Assembly (NCBI RefSeq): GCF_007827955.1
Contig: NZ_VITR01000002.1
Span: 62,001-126,000 of the forward strand
Length of the DNA stretch: 64,000 nt
Origin: Nitrospirillum pindoramense
GTDB lineage: Bacteria > Pseudomonadota > Alphaproteobacteria > Azospirillales > Azospirillaceae
Direction of reading: 5' to 3'
Below, piece after piece: positions 37,061 through 45,839 of the stretch. Both the position numbers and the translations under genes were made by a program. The stretch's first letter is position 1, and the number at the start of each line of letters is the position of its first letter. The notes below the pieces were generated by a model. It made no database searches and had not been told where the DNA came from. It saw nothing but the letters and a program-made list of their open reading frames with translations.

Positions 37061-37414
37061 TCAGGCGGTCCGCTTGAGCGCTTCCTGGACAACGTCGGGG
37101 TTCTTGGCGATCACCTTCAGATAGGCTTTCGCCGTGGCGTCCGGTTCCTTCCGGCCCTGTTCCCAGTCGCGCAGTGTCCCGATGGGCACATGGAACCGCG
37201 CGGCGAACTCTTCCTGCGTCAACCCCAGCGCTCGACGCATCGTCCGCACCTGCGGCACCCGGCGCATACGGGACATGTCTTCAGGCGTCAACGGTCGCGC
37301 GTCCGGATCGCTCAACGCAGCCTGGTGGCGCTCTTCCTCTGACATCGCATCAAAGCGCGCGAAAGGGGTGGCGTCGGGGTCAAGCGTTTTCATCGTGGTA
37401 TCGTCGGCGCTCAT
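37061..37414 (-). CDS. Helix-turn-helix antitoxin of a BrnTA-type module
   Basis: 117 aa. A BrnA-like acidic N-terminus (LDPDATPFARFDAMSEEERHQAALSDPDARPLTPEDMSRMRRV) is followed by an XRE-like helix-turn-helix: VRTMRRALGLTQEEFAARFHVPIGTLRDWEQGRKEPDATAKAYLKVIAKNP. AGGAG lies 9 bases before the ATG at 37414. It overlaps the toxin gene by 35 bases. Antitoxins of this architecture pair with BrnT toxins in many Proteobacteria. It seems intact although its toxin is damaged. Confidence 0.85.
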   Translation of the reverse strand: MSADDTTMKTLDPDATPFARFDAMSEEERHQAALSDPDARPLTPEDMSRMRRVPQVRTMRRALGLTQEEFAARFHVPIGTLRDWEQGRKEPDATAKAYLKVIAKNPDVVQEALKRTA

Positions 37415-37651
37415 GGGGCTCAGCTCCTCTGGCGGAGATCAGACGGATATCATCACCCCGGAGGGCGTAGGCGACGTAAAACAACCGCCCCGCCGCCATG
37501 CCGATGATGATGAAACGTTCCTCACCATAATCCTCACGCTCATCCGGCCACTCGATGGCGAACGGATCCCGGAAGACGGCGCAGGCATCCTCAAATCGGA
37601 CGCCGTGCTTGGCCAAGTTTCAGCAGCCTTGCGTTTGTCCCATTGGAACAT
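37380..37651 (-). pseudogene. brnT: BrnT-family toxin gene with a frameshift
   Basis: The ATG at 37651 with GGAGA upstream opens MFQWDKRKAAET, the standard BrnT beginning. The rest of the BrnT fold, LAKHGVRFEDACAVFRDPFAIEWPDEREDYGEERFIIIGMAAGRLFYVAYALRGDDIRLISARGAEPHERRRYH, lies in a different frame beginning at 37616. The break falls in GCTGAAACTTGG (about 37615-37626): one extra base would restore KAAENLAKHG, so a single-base deletion is the simplest reading. Either the RelE-like toxin is inactivated, or translation starts at TTG 37616 giving an N-truncated protein, or the assembly has an error. Confidence 0.75.
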
Positions 37652-37683
37652 GGCGTCTCCGACCCTATGACGCAAGGGTACGG

Positions 37684-38118
37684 CTAAGCCGTATTTCCGT
37701 CAACGTGCCGAACCCGCTCACAGAGGCAGGTGAAGGTACCGCCATAACTGGAATCAAGGTGAAGGATCAGCGCTTCTGGATGGTGCCTCCGCTGGCGGGC
37801 CACCAGCGTCGACAGGTCGCCAGCCGTGGCGCGGCCCTGATAAAGATCGTCCAGTGCTTGCGCGGCCAACGGTAGCAGTGCCGGTTCTCCCACGCGCCAG
37901 AGATGAATGGTGGAGAGGACGGTGCCGGGCCAATAGTCCTGGACGGCGAAGTCAATTACACCGCGCGCCTCCAGGATCGTGCGCTCCGCACCGTCAACGG
38001 AACGAATGTCGAAGCGCAGCCCGTCTTCGCTCGCCGCGAAGCCGGCAAGCTGCCCATCGTGATAGCGGAAACCCACGACCAGGCCGTCTTCCCGAACCTG
38101 CACCCCATCCAGCGTCAT
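37684..38118 (-). CDS. Hypothetical protein
   Basis: 144 aa. MTLDGVQVREDGLVVGFRYHDGQLAGFAASEDGLRFDIRSVDGAERTILEARGVIDFAVQDYWPGTVLSTIHLWRVGEPALL. The first half looks like a beta-rich domain that could fold as a split barrel; the second half has a helical segment (AAQALDDLYQGRATAGDLSTLVARQRRHHPEALILHLDSSYGGTFTCLCERV). No signal peptide or recognisable motif. It lies 6 bases after the ABC exporter gene stop on the same strand, so they may be co-transcribed. Family not recognised. Confidence 0.65.
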   Translation of the reverse strand: MTLDGVQVREDGLVVGFRYHDGQLAGFAASEDGLRFDIRSVDGAERTILEARGVIDFAVQDYWPGTVLSTIHLWRVGEPALLPLAAQALDDLYQGRATAGDLSTLVARQRRHHPEALILHLDSSYGGTFTCLCERVRHVDGNTA

Positions 38119-38123
38119 CTCCC

Positions 38124-39962
38124 CTACTCCGCCGCCTCGCCCTCCTCCTTGGGCGCCCCGCTGGCCGTCCCGCTGGCCGCATCGAACTGCAGTGCCGCCA
38201 GCCGGGCGTAGAGGCCTCCCTGGCGGATCAGTTCCTCATGGCGGCCGCTGGCGACGATCTTGCCCTTGTCCAGGACGATGATGCGGTCGGCGTTCAGCAC
38301 GGTGGCCAGGCGATGGGCGATGATGAGGGTGGTGCGGTCCTTCATCAGGGTTTCCAGGGCCAGTTGCACCCCGCGCTCGCTCTCCGCGTCCAGGGCGGAG
38401 GTCGCCTCGTCCAGCAGCAGGATCTTCGGGTTGCGCAGGATGGCGCGGGCAATGGCGATGCGCTGGCGCTGGCCGCCGGACAGGCGCACGCCCTTCTCCC
38501 CCAGATAGGTGCCCAAGCCGTCGGGCAGGGCCTCCAGGAAGTCCAGCGCGTGCGCGGCGCGGGCGGCGGCGCGCACCTCCTCATCCGTGGCGTCGGGCCG
38601 GCCATAGCGGATGTTCTCCCACGCGTTGGTGGAGAAGATCACCGCCTCCTGCGGGACGATGCCCAGGCGGGCGCGCACGTCCCCCGGGGTGGCCGTGCGC
38701 ACGTCCACACCGTCCACCAGCACGCGGCCGTCCTGCGGGTCGTAGAAGCGCAACAGCAGCTGGAACAGGGTGGTCTTGCCGGCGCCGCTGGGGCCGACGA
38801 TGGCCACCGTCTCGCCCGGCGCCACCGTCAGGTCCAGGCCCTCCAGCGCGGCATGGTCGGGCCGGGCCGGGTAGTGGAAGCGCACGCCCTCGAAGGCCAC
38901 GGTGCCGATGGCCGGGGTGGGCAGCGCCACCGGGTTGGCCGGGGCCACGATGTCGGACTTGGTGTCCAGCAGGTCCACCAGCCGCTCCATGGCGCCGGCG
39001 GCACGCTGCAACTCACCCGTGACCTCGGAGATGGCGCCGACGGCGCCGGCCACCAGCACGGAATAAAAGATAAAGGCGGAGAGCTGGCCGGCGGAGATGC
39101 GGCCGGCCAGCACGTCGTGCCCGCCGATCCACAGGATAACGCCGATGGCCCCCATGACCAGCGAGATGATGATCATGGCCATCAATGCCCGCACGCGGAT
39201 GCGGCGCACGGCGGTGATGAAGGCATCCTCCACCCGGCTGCCGAAGCGCGCCGTCTCGATGGTCTCATGTCCGAAGGCCTGCACGATGCGGATGCCGCCC
39301 AGCGTCTCATCCACCTGGGCGCCCACATCGGCCACGCGGTCCTGGCTGTCCTTGCTGAGCTTACGCAAGGACCGGCCCAGGATGACGATGGGCAGCACCA
39401 CCAGGGGCACGACGATCAGCACCAGCGCCGTCAGCTTGGCGCTGGTGATGGCCAGCATGACCAGCCCGCCCAACAGCATCAGGGAGTTGCGCAAGGCGAT
39501 GGAGATGGTGGAGCCCACCACCGTCTGCAACAGCGTCGTGTCCGTGGTCAGGCGGGACAGCACCTCGCCCGTGCGGGTCGATTCGAAGAATCCGGGCGAC
39601 AAGGTCACCAGATGGTCGAAAACCGCGCGGCGGATGTCGGCAACCACCCGTTCCCCCACCCAGGAAACCAGGGAGAAGCGCACATAGGTGGACCCCGCCA
39701 GCACCAGGATGACGCCCAGCATCACCAGCAGCGCATGGTCCAGCAGGTGCGGATTGCTGGTGACGAAGCCCTGGTCCACCACCGCCTGGAGGCCGCGGCC
39801 CATGCCGATGGTGGTGGCCGCCGCCAGCAGCAGGGCGATGCCCGCCCCCACCGAGTGCCAAACGTAAGGCCGAACAAAGGGCAGCAGAAAGGCCAAGGGG
39901 CGCAACGACTTGCGGGCGGGCGGGGTGGACGGGCTGGCGTCGGTCACCGGCGATATTCCCAA
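38124..39962 (-). CDS. ABC transporter with fused membrane and ATPase domains (MsbA-like)
   Basis: 612 aa half-transporter that should work as a homodimer. Six-helix membrane domain in residues ~25-330 (AGIALLLAAATTIGMGRGLQAVVDQG, SNPHLLDHALLVMLGVILVLAGSTYVRFSLVSWVGERVVADIRRAVFDHL). ATPase domain: Walker A GPSGAGKTTLFQLLLRFYDP, Q-loop PQEAVIFSTNAWENIRYGRP, signature LSGGQRQRIAIARAIL, Walker B LLLDEATSALD, H-loop IIAHRLATVLNADRIIVLDKG. MsbA relatives export lipid A, phospholipids or drugs; the substrate here is not evident. Divergent from rpmE. Confidence 0.93.
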   Translation of the reverse strand: MGISPVTDASPSTPPARKSLRPLAFLLPFVRPYVWHSVGAGIALLLAAATTIGMGRGLQAVVDQGFVTSNPHLLDHALLVMLGVILVLAGSTYVRFSLVSWVGERVVADIRRAVFDHLVTLSPGFFESTRTGEVLSRLTTDTTLLQTVVGSTISIALRNSLMLLGGLVMLAITSAKLTALVLIVVPLVVLPIVILGRSLRKLSKDSQDRVADVGAQVDETLGGIRIVQAFGHETIETARFGSRVEDAFITAVRRIRVRALMAMIIISLVMGAIGVILWIGGHDVLAGRISAGQLSAFIFYSVLVAGAVGAISEVTGELQRAAGAMERLVDLLDTKSDIVAPANPVALPTPAIGTVAFEGVRFHYPARPDHAALEGLDLTVAPGETVAIVGPSGAGKTTLFQLLLRFYDPQDGRVLVDGVDVRTATPGDVRARLGIVPQEAVIFSTNAWENIRYGRPDATDEEVRAAARAAHALDFLEALPDGLGTYLGEKGVRLSGGQRQRIAIARAILRNPKILLLDEATSALDAESERGVQLALETLMKDRTTLIIAHRLATVLNADRIIVLDKGKIVASGRHEELIRQGGLYARLAALQFDAASGTASGAPKEEGEAAE

Positions 39963-40159
39963 TCTGTATCAAGCGGCATGCGCGGTCGCCCCCATCATTC
40001 AACGGTCCTGAACAATCAGCTTGGCCCCGCGCGCGTGATGGCTTAGGTAATGCCTGGACGGCCGTGGGGCAACCACCGCCAGACCGTTCGGCACCCACCC
40101 TGTGGCACAGCCATGCGCGGCTGTGGCGTCTGCGCGCGCAAGAAGCGCGTGATCGGGTG

Positions 40160-40188
40160 TTGATCCCGGGGACGGTTTTGGCTATAAG
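40160..40188 (+). promoter_or_regulatory. Predicted promoter of rpmE
   Basis: TTGATC (40160-40165), 17-base spacer, TATAAG (40183-40188). A strong sigma-70-type match, placing transcription start near 40195 and a ~40-base leader. Confidence 0.65.
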
Positions 40189-40233
40189 CCCGGCTTCGCA
40201 TTTCGAGATTTTTGTTTTGGGACTTGGGCGATC

Positions 40234-40455
40234 ATGAAAGCTGACATTCACCCGGACTACCATGAGATCACCGTCGTCATGACCGACGGCACCTCGTTCA
40301 AGACCCGGAGCACCATGGGCAAGGCCGGCGACACGCTGCGCCTGGACATCGACCCGAAGTCGCACCCGGCGTGGACGGGCGTGCAGAAGCTGGTCGACAC
40401 TGGCGGCCAGATCGCCAAGTTCAACCGCCGCTTCTCGGGCCTGGGCCTGAAGTAA
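40234..40455 (+). CDS. rpmE: Large ribosomal subunit protein bL31
   Basis: 73 aa: [29 protein letters not shown]...[37 protein letters not shown]. It lacks the four zinc-ligand cysteines of the C+ form, so this is the zinc-independent type of L31. Component of the 50S subunit at the inter-subunit bridge. Strong promoter upstream and a clear terminator downstream; single-gene unit. Confidence 0.97.
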   Translation: MKADIHPDYHEITVVMTDGTSFKTRSTMGKAGDTLRLDIDPKSHPAWTGVQKLVDTGGQIAKFNRRFSGLGLK

Positions 40456-40492
40456 GCCGCGGGCGGCCACGCCGCACGCCGCTCACGCTTTC

Positions 40493-40527
40493 AAAAAAGA
40501 GCGTCCCATCCGGGGCGCTCTTTTTTG
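40493..40527. terminator. Terminator after rpmE
   Basis: AAAAAAGAGCG pairs with CGCTCTTTTTT, with CCC/GGG extending inward; the A and T runs make it work in both directions, so it may also end the convergent rcdA transcript. Confidence 0.85.
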
Positions 40528-40669
40528 CTGCCTGATGCCAGGCGCCAAGCCCCCGCCCCTGTCGATCAGGGGCGCGCAAGGACCGCCCGCAGGTTCCCGG
40601 ATATGTCGGGGCAGGATATTTCGGGGTGCCCGAAGGGTCAGATACGCCTGCCGCCACCTGGGGAAAGCG

Positions 40670-41071
40670 TCAAGCCACGCTGCGCCGGTATTGGTCTTCC
40701 AGGCGCTCCGCCCGCATATAGAGGCTATGGCTGCGTTGCAGCAGCGAGCGCAGGCCGGCGGGCAACTCGCCATTATCGGGGCCCGAGGGATCGCTGCAGA
40801 TGGCACCGCCGGACAGCGCGAACTGATCGCCCAGCACCTGATCGGCCGTCAGCTCGTGGGCATGCACCGCCTTGAGGGCCAGCAGCCAGGCCATCACCTG
40901 GGTCAGGCGGCTGGTGACGCGCAGCGATTCGTAGCTGATCTGCAGTCGAACCTGGGGGGGCAGGCCCCGCTGGTCCTTGGCTTCCTGAAAGGCGACGTAG
41001 TTGCGCGCCTCAACCAAGAGGGCCATCGTCTCCTCGTACGTCCGATCAAAAAAGGCATTGGACTCGAGCAA
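40670..41071 (-). CDS. rcdA: RcdA-like protein (DUF1465), adaptor for regulated proteolysis
   Basis: 133 aa if translation starts at TTG 41071 (LLESNAFFDRTYEETMALLVEARNYV), which has GGAG-AAAGGG just upstream; the frame is open to 41182. The body is helical: LPPQVRLQISYESLRVTSRLTQVMAWLLALKAVHAHELTADQVLGDQFALSGGAICSDP...LRSLLQRSHSLYMRAERLEDQYRR, matching DUF1465. In Caulobacter, RcdA works with CpdR and PopA to deliver CtrA and other substrates to ClpXP at G1-S. The place beside rpmE is shared with related genomes. Confidence 0.85.
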   Translation of the reverse strand: MLESNAFFDRTYEETMALLVEARNYVAFQEAKDQRGLPPQVRLQISYESLRVTSRLTQVMAWLLALKAVHAHELTADQVLGDQFALSGGAICSDPSGPDNGELPAGLRSLLQRSHSLYMRAERLEDQYRRSVA

Positions 41072-41216
41072 CGACGTCCCTTTCTCCGGGCTGGTCCTGG
41101 ATACCGCATGGGGGGTTCCCACCGGCGTAACCCGGGCACGGACGTTGACTGTAGGGCCGAATCGATCCGCCCCGCAATACACGCCGGCCCGTGATCACCT
41201 TCTGGTCACAGGAGGT

Positions 41217-41460
41217 GTGAATACAGAGTGCCGCGAAAGGCTTAAATCTTTGGAAATAGAGGGCGGGGTTTTTAAACAAATCCCACGCGGGCACGGGGCC
41301 GGCGGCCCCCCTATTGAAATCCGGCGCAGGCATTCACAGATGAAAGATCGTCGGCGGGAATGCCCTGGAGGGGTTCCTGGAGCCGGCATGAAACCCCACC
41401 CACCGGGACGGCCACGATGGCGCCCAGGGGCCGGGGTGATCGCTCTACCGGAGGATTATC
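41217..41460 (+). promoter_or_regulatory. ROSE-type RNA thermometer and heat-shock leader of hsp20
   Basis: The last hairpin (41439-41456) is a ROSE signature: AUC-(G)-CUCU pairs with GGAGGAU, leaving one bulged G and a 3-base ACC loop. The UCGCU strand fits the conserved UYGCU anti-Shine-Dalgarno, and the paired GGAGGA is the ribosome site 4 bases before the ATG. An upstream hairpin GGGGTT...AAACCCC (about 41371-41398) gives the multi-stem layout. TTGAAA near 41313 may be the -35 of an RpoH promoter. At heat-shock temperature the hairpin should open and free the ribosome site. Confidence 0.7.
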
Positions 41461-41937
41461 ATGCGCAGTTACGACCTGTCCCCGCTGTTCCGTTCCACCG
41501 TCGGTTTCGACCGCCTGACCCGCCTCATGGAGTCGGCGCTGAAGACCGAGGACCAGGGCAACGCCTATCCGCCCTACAACATCGAAAAGCGGGGCGATGA
41601 CGACTACCGCATCACCATGGCGGTCGCCGGCTTCGGTCAGGAAGAGATCGACATCGTGACGCAGGAGAACGCGCTGACGGTGATCGGCAAGTCCCGCAAG
41701 GACGAGTCGTCCGCCCAGCAGGCGCAGTACCTGCACCGGGGCATCGCCGGCCGCGCCTTCGAGCGCCGCTTCCAGTTGGCGGAGCATATCCGGGTAACCG
41801 GCGCGACGCTGGAAAACGGCTTGTTGCACATCGACCTGGTGCGGGAGGTGCCGGAGACGGCCAAGCCGCGCCACATCCCCATCACCAACCTCAGCCAGAC
41901 GACGACCGCGCTGCCCACCGGCCAAGTCGCCAATTAA
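41461..41937 (+). CDS. Small heat-shock protein, Hsp20 family
   Basis: 158 aa alpha-crystallin-type holdase. MRSYDLSPLFRSTVGFDRLTRLMESAL (class A bacterial sHSP opening), then the crystallin domain YPPYNIEKRGDDDYRITMAVAGFGQEEIDIVTQENALTVIGKSRKD...YLHRGIAGRAFERRFQLAEHIRVTGATLENGLLHIDLVREVPE, with C-terminal IPI motif in PRHIPITNL. It binds unfolding proteins without ATP. Behind a ROSE thermometer; monocistronic, followed by a terminator at 42019. Confidence 0.96.
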   Translation: MRSYDLSPLFRSTVGFDRLTRLMESALKTEDQGNAYPPYNIEKRGDDDYRITMAVAGFGQEEIDIVTQENALTVIGKSRKDESSAQQAQYLHRGIAGRAFERRFQLAEHIRVTGATLENGLLHIDLVREVPETAKPRHIPITNLSQTTTALPTGQVAN

Positions 41938-42014
41938 AGCAGAGGGTAAGTGATCGGAAGGGGCCGGGCGGGCGACGCCTGGCCCCACCCATCGGTGCCA
42001 AGCAGACACCAAAA

Positions 42015-42052
42015 ATGGAAAGGGCCGCAGCATTTGCGCTGCGGCCTCTTTC
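42015..42052. terminator. Terminator after hsp20, and the gene-free stretch to prpE
   Basis: AAAGGGCCGCAGC pairs with GCTGCGGCCTCTTT around ATTTGC. The rest of the 325-base gap (42053-42262) is relatively AT-rich; I see no gene or further hairpin there. Confidence 0.8.
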
Positions 42053-42262
42053 ACACTCCCAGTGGCGCCGTTTTTCCGGCTGCCGATTTTGCCCGCCCGT
42101 TCAACCCGTACCAAACTTCGAAACGGACGGTATGCAGGGCACGCGGGCCAGTCAACCCACTTTGGCAACAAAGACCGCAGATCAGTCAACGCACCGTCAC
42201 AATTTTGCCACATCGGGGGTAACCCGAAGCGGCAGATTGGCGCGGATATTCCATTGTTTTTC

Positions 42263-44161
42263 CTATCTTTTTCGCCCAAATCCGGCTTCGGAAAGGGCGT
42301 GTCCAATCTCCTCCAAAATCGCCGGGTCGTCGATGGTGGCCGGCATGGCCCACGCCTCCTGATCCGCGATCTTCTGCATGGTCGCCCGTAGGATTTTGCC
42401 GGACCGCGTCTTGGGCAGGCGGTCCACCACCAGGGCTTGGCGGAAGGCGGCGACGGGCCCGATGATTTCGCGCACCCGCTGGACCACCTCGGCCACGATG
42501 GTGTCATGCGACCGTGTGACCCCGGCCTTCAGCACCAGGAAGCCCAAGGGCAATTGCCCCTTCAGGGTGTCATGCACACCGATGACGGCGCATTCCGCCA
42601 CGTCGGGATGGCCCGCCAGCACCTCTTCCATGGCACCGGTGGACAAGCGGTGGCCGGCGACGTTGATGATGTCGTCGGTGCGGGCCATGATGAACAGGTA
42701 GCCGTCCTCGTCCATGTAGCCGGCATCGGACGTCTGGTAGAAGCCCGGGTATTCCGCCAGATAGCTGCGGATGAAGCGTTCCTCCGCGTTCCACAAGGTG
42801 GGCAGCGCCCCCGGCGGCAGCGGCAAACGCATGGTGACCGCCCCCAGCGTTCCGGGCGGCACCTCATGCCCCTGGGCGTCCAGGACTCGCACATCCCATC
42901 CCGGCAGGGGCTTGCAGACGGAACCGTGCTTGACCGGCATCAGCCCCAACCCGGCGGGATTGCCCGCCACTGGCCAGCCAGTTTCCGTCTGCCACCAATT
43001 GTCGATGACCGGCACCTTCAGGTGAGTTTCGGCCCAGCGCAGGGTGTCGCTGTCCGACCGCTCGCCCGCCAGATAGAGCTGGCGGAAGTGGCTGAGGTCG
43101 AAATTCTTGAGCAGCAACCCGTCCGGGTCCTCGCGCTTGATGGCGCGGAAGGCGGTGGGGGCGGTGAACAGCATGCTGACCTTGTGCTGGCTGATCACCC
43201 GCCAATAGGCGCTTGCGTCCGGGGTGCCCACGGGCTTGCCCTCATACAGCACCGTGGTGGCGCCGTGCAGCAGCGGGGCATAGACGATGTAGCTGTGGCC
43301 CACCACCCAGCCGACGTCGCTGGCGGCCCAGAACACCTCCCCCGGCTTCAGGCCGTAGAAATGCTCCATGGTCCATTTCAGCGCCACGGCGTGGCCGCCA
43401 TTGTCGCGCACCACGCCCTTGGGCTGGCCCGTGGTGCCGGAGGTGTAGAGGATGTACAGCGGGTCGGTGGCGGCCACCGGCACGCAATCGTGCGGTGCAG
43501 CCCCCTCGATCTCCGCCCAGTCGATGTCGCGGCCCGGCATCAACGGCGCGGCTTCCTGCGGCCGCTGCAGGATGATGCACCGGTCGGGCTTGTGCGCCGC
43601 CTGGTCGATGGCGCTGTCCAGCAAGGGCTTGTAGGGGATGATCCGGGCGCCCTCGATCCCGCAGGAGGCGGAGACGACGACCTTGGGCTTGGCGTCGTCC
43701 AGGCGGGTGGCCAACTCGCGCGCGGCGAAACCGCCGAATACCACGGAGTGGATGGCGCCCAGCCGGGCGCAGGCCAGCATGGCGACGACCGCCTCGGCCA
43801 CCATGGGCATGTAGAGGATGACCCGGTCACCCTTCCCCACCCCCTGCGCCGCCAGCAGGCCGGCGAAGCGCGCCGTCAGGTCCAGCAATTCCCGATAGGT
43901 GTAGGTCTCGACGGTGCTGGTGATGGGCCGGTCATGGATCAGCGCCACCTGGTCGCCCCGGCCCGCGGCCACATGGCGGTCCAACGCGTTCCAACAGGTG
44001 TTCAACTGGCCGCCGGTGAACCAGCGGAACAGGGGAGCCCGGCTGTCGTCCAGCACCTGATCCCAAGGGCGGATCCAATCGATGGCCTGCGCCGCCTCCG
44101 CCCAGAAACCCTCAGGGTCGTCCAGGGACCGGTTGTATATTTCCGCGTAGCGTCCGCTCAT
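42263..44161 (-). CDS. prpE: Propionyl-CoA synthetase (PrpE-like acyl-CoA synthetase)
   Basis: 632 aa adenylating enzyme from ATG 44161 (MSGRYAEIYNRSLDDPEGFWAEAAQAIDW). AMP-binding motif YILYTSGTTGQPKGVVRDNGGHAVALKWTMEHFYG; LFTAPTAFRAIKREDPDG; DNWWQTETGWPVAGNP; YMDEDGYLFIMARTDDIINVAGHRLSTGAMEEVLAGHPDVAECAVIG; the acetylatable Lys lies in PKTRSGKILR. It converts propionate (and probably acetate) with CoA and ATP to the CoA ester. The choice of propionate over acetate rests on overall similarity to PrpE, e.g. the GRYAEIYNRSL start. Confidence 0.92.
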   Translation of the reverse strand: MSGRYAEIYNRSLDDPEGFWAEAAQAIDWIRPWDQVLDDSRAPLFRWFTGGQLNTCWNALDRHVAAGRGDQVALIHDRPITSTVETYTYRELLDLTARFAGLLAAQGVGKGDRVILYMPMVAEAVVAMLACARLGAIHSVVFGGFAARELATRLDDAKPKVVVSASCGIEGARIIPYKPLLDSAIDQAAHKPDRCIILQRPQEAAPLMPGRDIDWAEIEGAAPHDCVPVAATDPLYILYTSGTTGQPKGVVRDNGGHAVALKWTMEHFYGLKPGEVFWAASDVGWVVGHSYIVYAPLLHGATTVLYEGKPVGTPDASAYWRVISQHKVSMLFTAPTAFRAIKREDPDGLLLKNFDLSHFRQLYLAGERSDSDTLRWAETHLKVPVIDNWWQTETGWPVAGNPAGLGLMPVKHGSVCKPLPGWDVRVLDAQGHEVPPGTLGAVTMRLPLPPGALPTLWNAEERFIRSYLAEYPGFYQTSDAGYMDEDGYLFIMARTDDIINVAGHRLSTGAMEEVLAGHPDVAECAVIGVHDTLKGQLPLGFLVLKAGVTRSHDTIVAEVVQRVREIIGPVAAFRQALVVDRLPKTRSGKILRATMQKIADQEAWAMPATIDDPAILEEIGHALSEAGFGRKR

Positions 44162-44435
44162 CCGCGCATCCCCCCTTGGACCCGCCACACGGGTCCCTTT
44201 CTTGCTTGATGCCCTGATCGTCGCAGGCCGGCGTGACGGCGGCCTTGAGGCAGATCAACGGCGCCTTACCATCCTACCGAGTCGTCCGCCGCCGCCAAGC
44301 CTGAACCGCCTGTCCCACCCGTCAGGACAGGGCAACACCGATTCAGGCGCCGGGGCGCACGCACCCGCCATAGGCGCCGGCACGAAAGGGGAGGAAGGTA
44401 AGCAGGGGAGGAAGGCCGGCTCGCCCGACCGCCGC

Positions 44436-45554
44436 TCAGATGATGGCGCGACCGGCGGCGAAACTGCTTTCGCGCCCCACCTGGTCGTAGCAGCGGGTCA
44501 GCCAATCATCCGCCGCGGCCCGGCCCATGTCGCGCAACTCCGTCAGGAAGCCCCAGTCGGCGTTCAGCTTGCTGGAGACGCCCAGGTCCGCCATGCCCGT
44601 GCCCGGTTCCACCAAGTGCAGGAACACGGGGCGTACGCCAGCCTCCGCCGGATCGATACCATGGTCGGCGCACAGGCGATTCACCAGCTCCAGCGACTTC
44701 AGTTCCCGCAGCAGGGTGGCGTTGAAGCCGATCTCGCTCATGCGATCAACGATGGCGCTGGGCGCCGTGGGCACGGTGGGCCGCTGCAGCGGCGTCACCT
44801 GGACCACCAGGATGTCGGTGGCGCGGCAGTCGTGCAGCAGGGGGTGGAGCGTGGGGTTGCCCATGTAGCCCCCGTCCCAATACGGCTCACCCTCGATTTC
44901 CACCGCCTGGAACAGGATGGGCACGCAGGCGGAGGCCAGCAGGGCGTCCATCGACAGATCCTGGCCCTTGAACACCCGCAATTGGCCGCGGTTGACGTTG
45001 GTGGCGCTGACGAATAGGCGCACGCCCTCGGACCGGCGCAGCACGTCGAAGTCGATCAGCCCCTCCAGCACGTCCCGCATGGGGTTCAGGCCCAGCGGAT
45101 TGAACTGGTAGGGCGACATCATGCGCACCATGAGATCCAGCCCGGCATAGACCGGAGAATGGTCCAGGTTGCGGCGGGCCCCGCCCGTCATCCAATCCAG
45201 CCAGGTCGGCTGCAAGGGGCCGGTGGCCGAACTTTTGGCCATGCGCCGCCAGAGGCGGTGCAGCAGGCCCCGCGCCTCCTCCGCCCCGCCGGTCAGCAGG
45301 CCATAGGCCAGCAGGGCACCGTTGACGGCGCCGGCACTGGTGCCGCTGATGCCCTCGACATCCAAGCGGCCATCCTCCAGCAGGCGGTCCAGGACGCCCC
45401 AGGTGAAGGCGCCGTGGGACCCACCGCCCTGCAGCGCCAGATTGACGGTGCGCCGGGCCGGGGCCGATGCCCCCGGGGTCGCCGCCGGCGCCGGGGACAC
45501 CGGTGTTGTCCGCCGCCGCCGCCCCTTGACCGCACTACCCGCAGAACCGTCCAT
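44436..45554 (-). CDS. Patatin-like phospholipase
   Basis: 372 aa. A basic, Pro-rich N-terminal ~35 residues precede the patatin core: oxyanion-hole motif VNLALQGGGSHGAFTWGVLDRLLED, nucleophile GISGTSAGAVNGALLAYG, catalytic Asp in YWDGGYMGNP. The C-terminal region (IVDRMSEIGFNATLLRELKSLELVNRLCADHGID) matches the DUF3734-type extension of bacterial patatins. Likely a cytoplasmic or membrane-associated lipid acyl hydrolase; in some alphaproteobacteria such enzymes degrade polyhydroxyalkanoate or phospholipid. Function beyond the fold is not determined. Confidence 0.9.
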   Translation of the reverse strand: MDGSAGSAVKGRRRRTTPVSPAPAATPGASAPARRTVNLALQGGGSHGAFTWGVLDRLLEDGRLDVEGISGTSAGAVNGALLAYGLLTGGAEEARGLLHRLWRRMAKSSATGPLQPTWLDWMTGGARRNLDHSPVYAGLDLMVRMMSPYQFNPLGLNPMRDVLEGLIDFDVLRRSEGVRLFVSATNVNRGQLRVFKGQDLSMDALLASACVPILFQAVEIEGEPYWDGGYMGNPTLHPLLHDCRATDILVVQVTPLQRPTVPTAPSAIVDRMSEIGFNATLLRELKSLELVNRLCADHGIDPAEAGVRPVFLHLVEPGTGMADLGVSSKLNADWGFLTELRDMGRAAADDWLTRCYDQVGRESSFAAGRAII

Positions 45555-45839
45555 ACCGTCCTAACCCTCGAAGAAAAGCGCCATCGCGGTGAAGGCGAAT
45601 CACAGAATTCGCCGGCCCCGCAGGCACAACATGGTTAACAACCGCCGGGGCTTGTCGAAAAAGTCCAGCCCATTTCGCGGATAATTCATACCCCGCCCTA
45701 TCAAGCGGAACAAACCCGTCTTGAACAATGCTGATCCTGGGTTAAGGTTAGGTTAGTGACTTGGGATGCAGGGCGCGTACGAACCGCCATCTTGGTTGGC
45801 CGCGCCTCTTCCGGGCATCATGACGAGGGGAAGACGACC

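Noticed and set aside
41217..41600. Frame with a good AGGAGG start running through the ROSE leader into hsp20
   Set aside because: It overlaps the hsp20 start in another frame and crosses the ROSE hairpin; the sequence is Arg/Pro/Gly-rich with no family resemblance.
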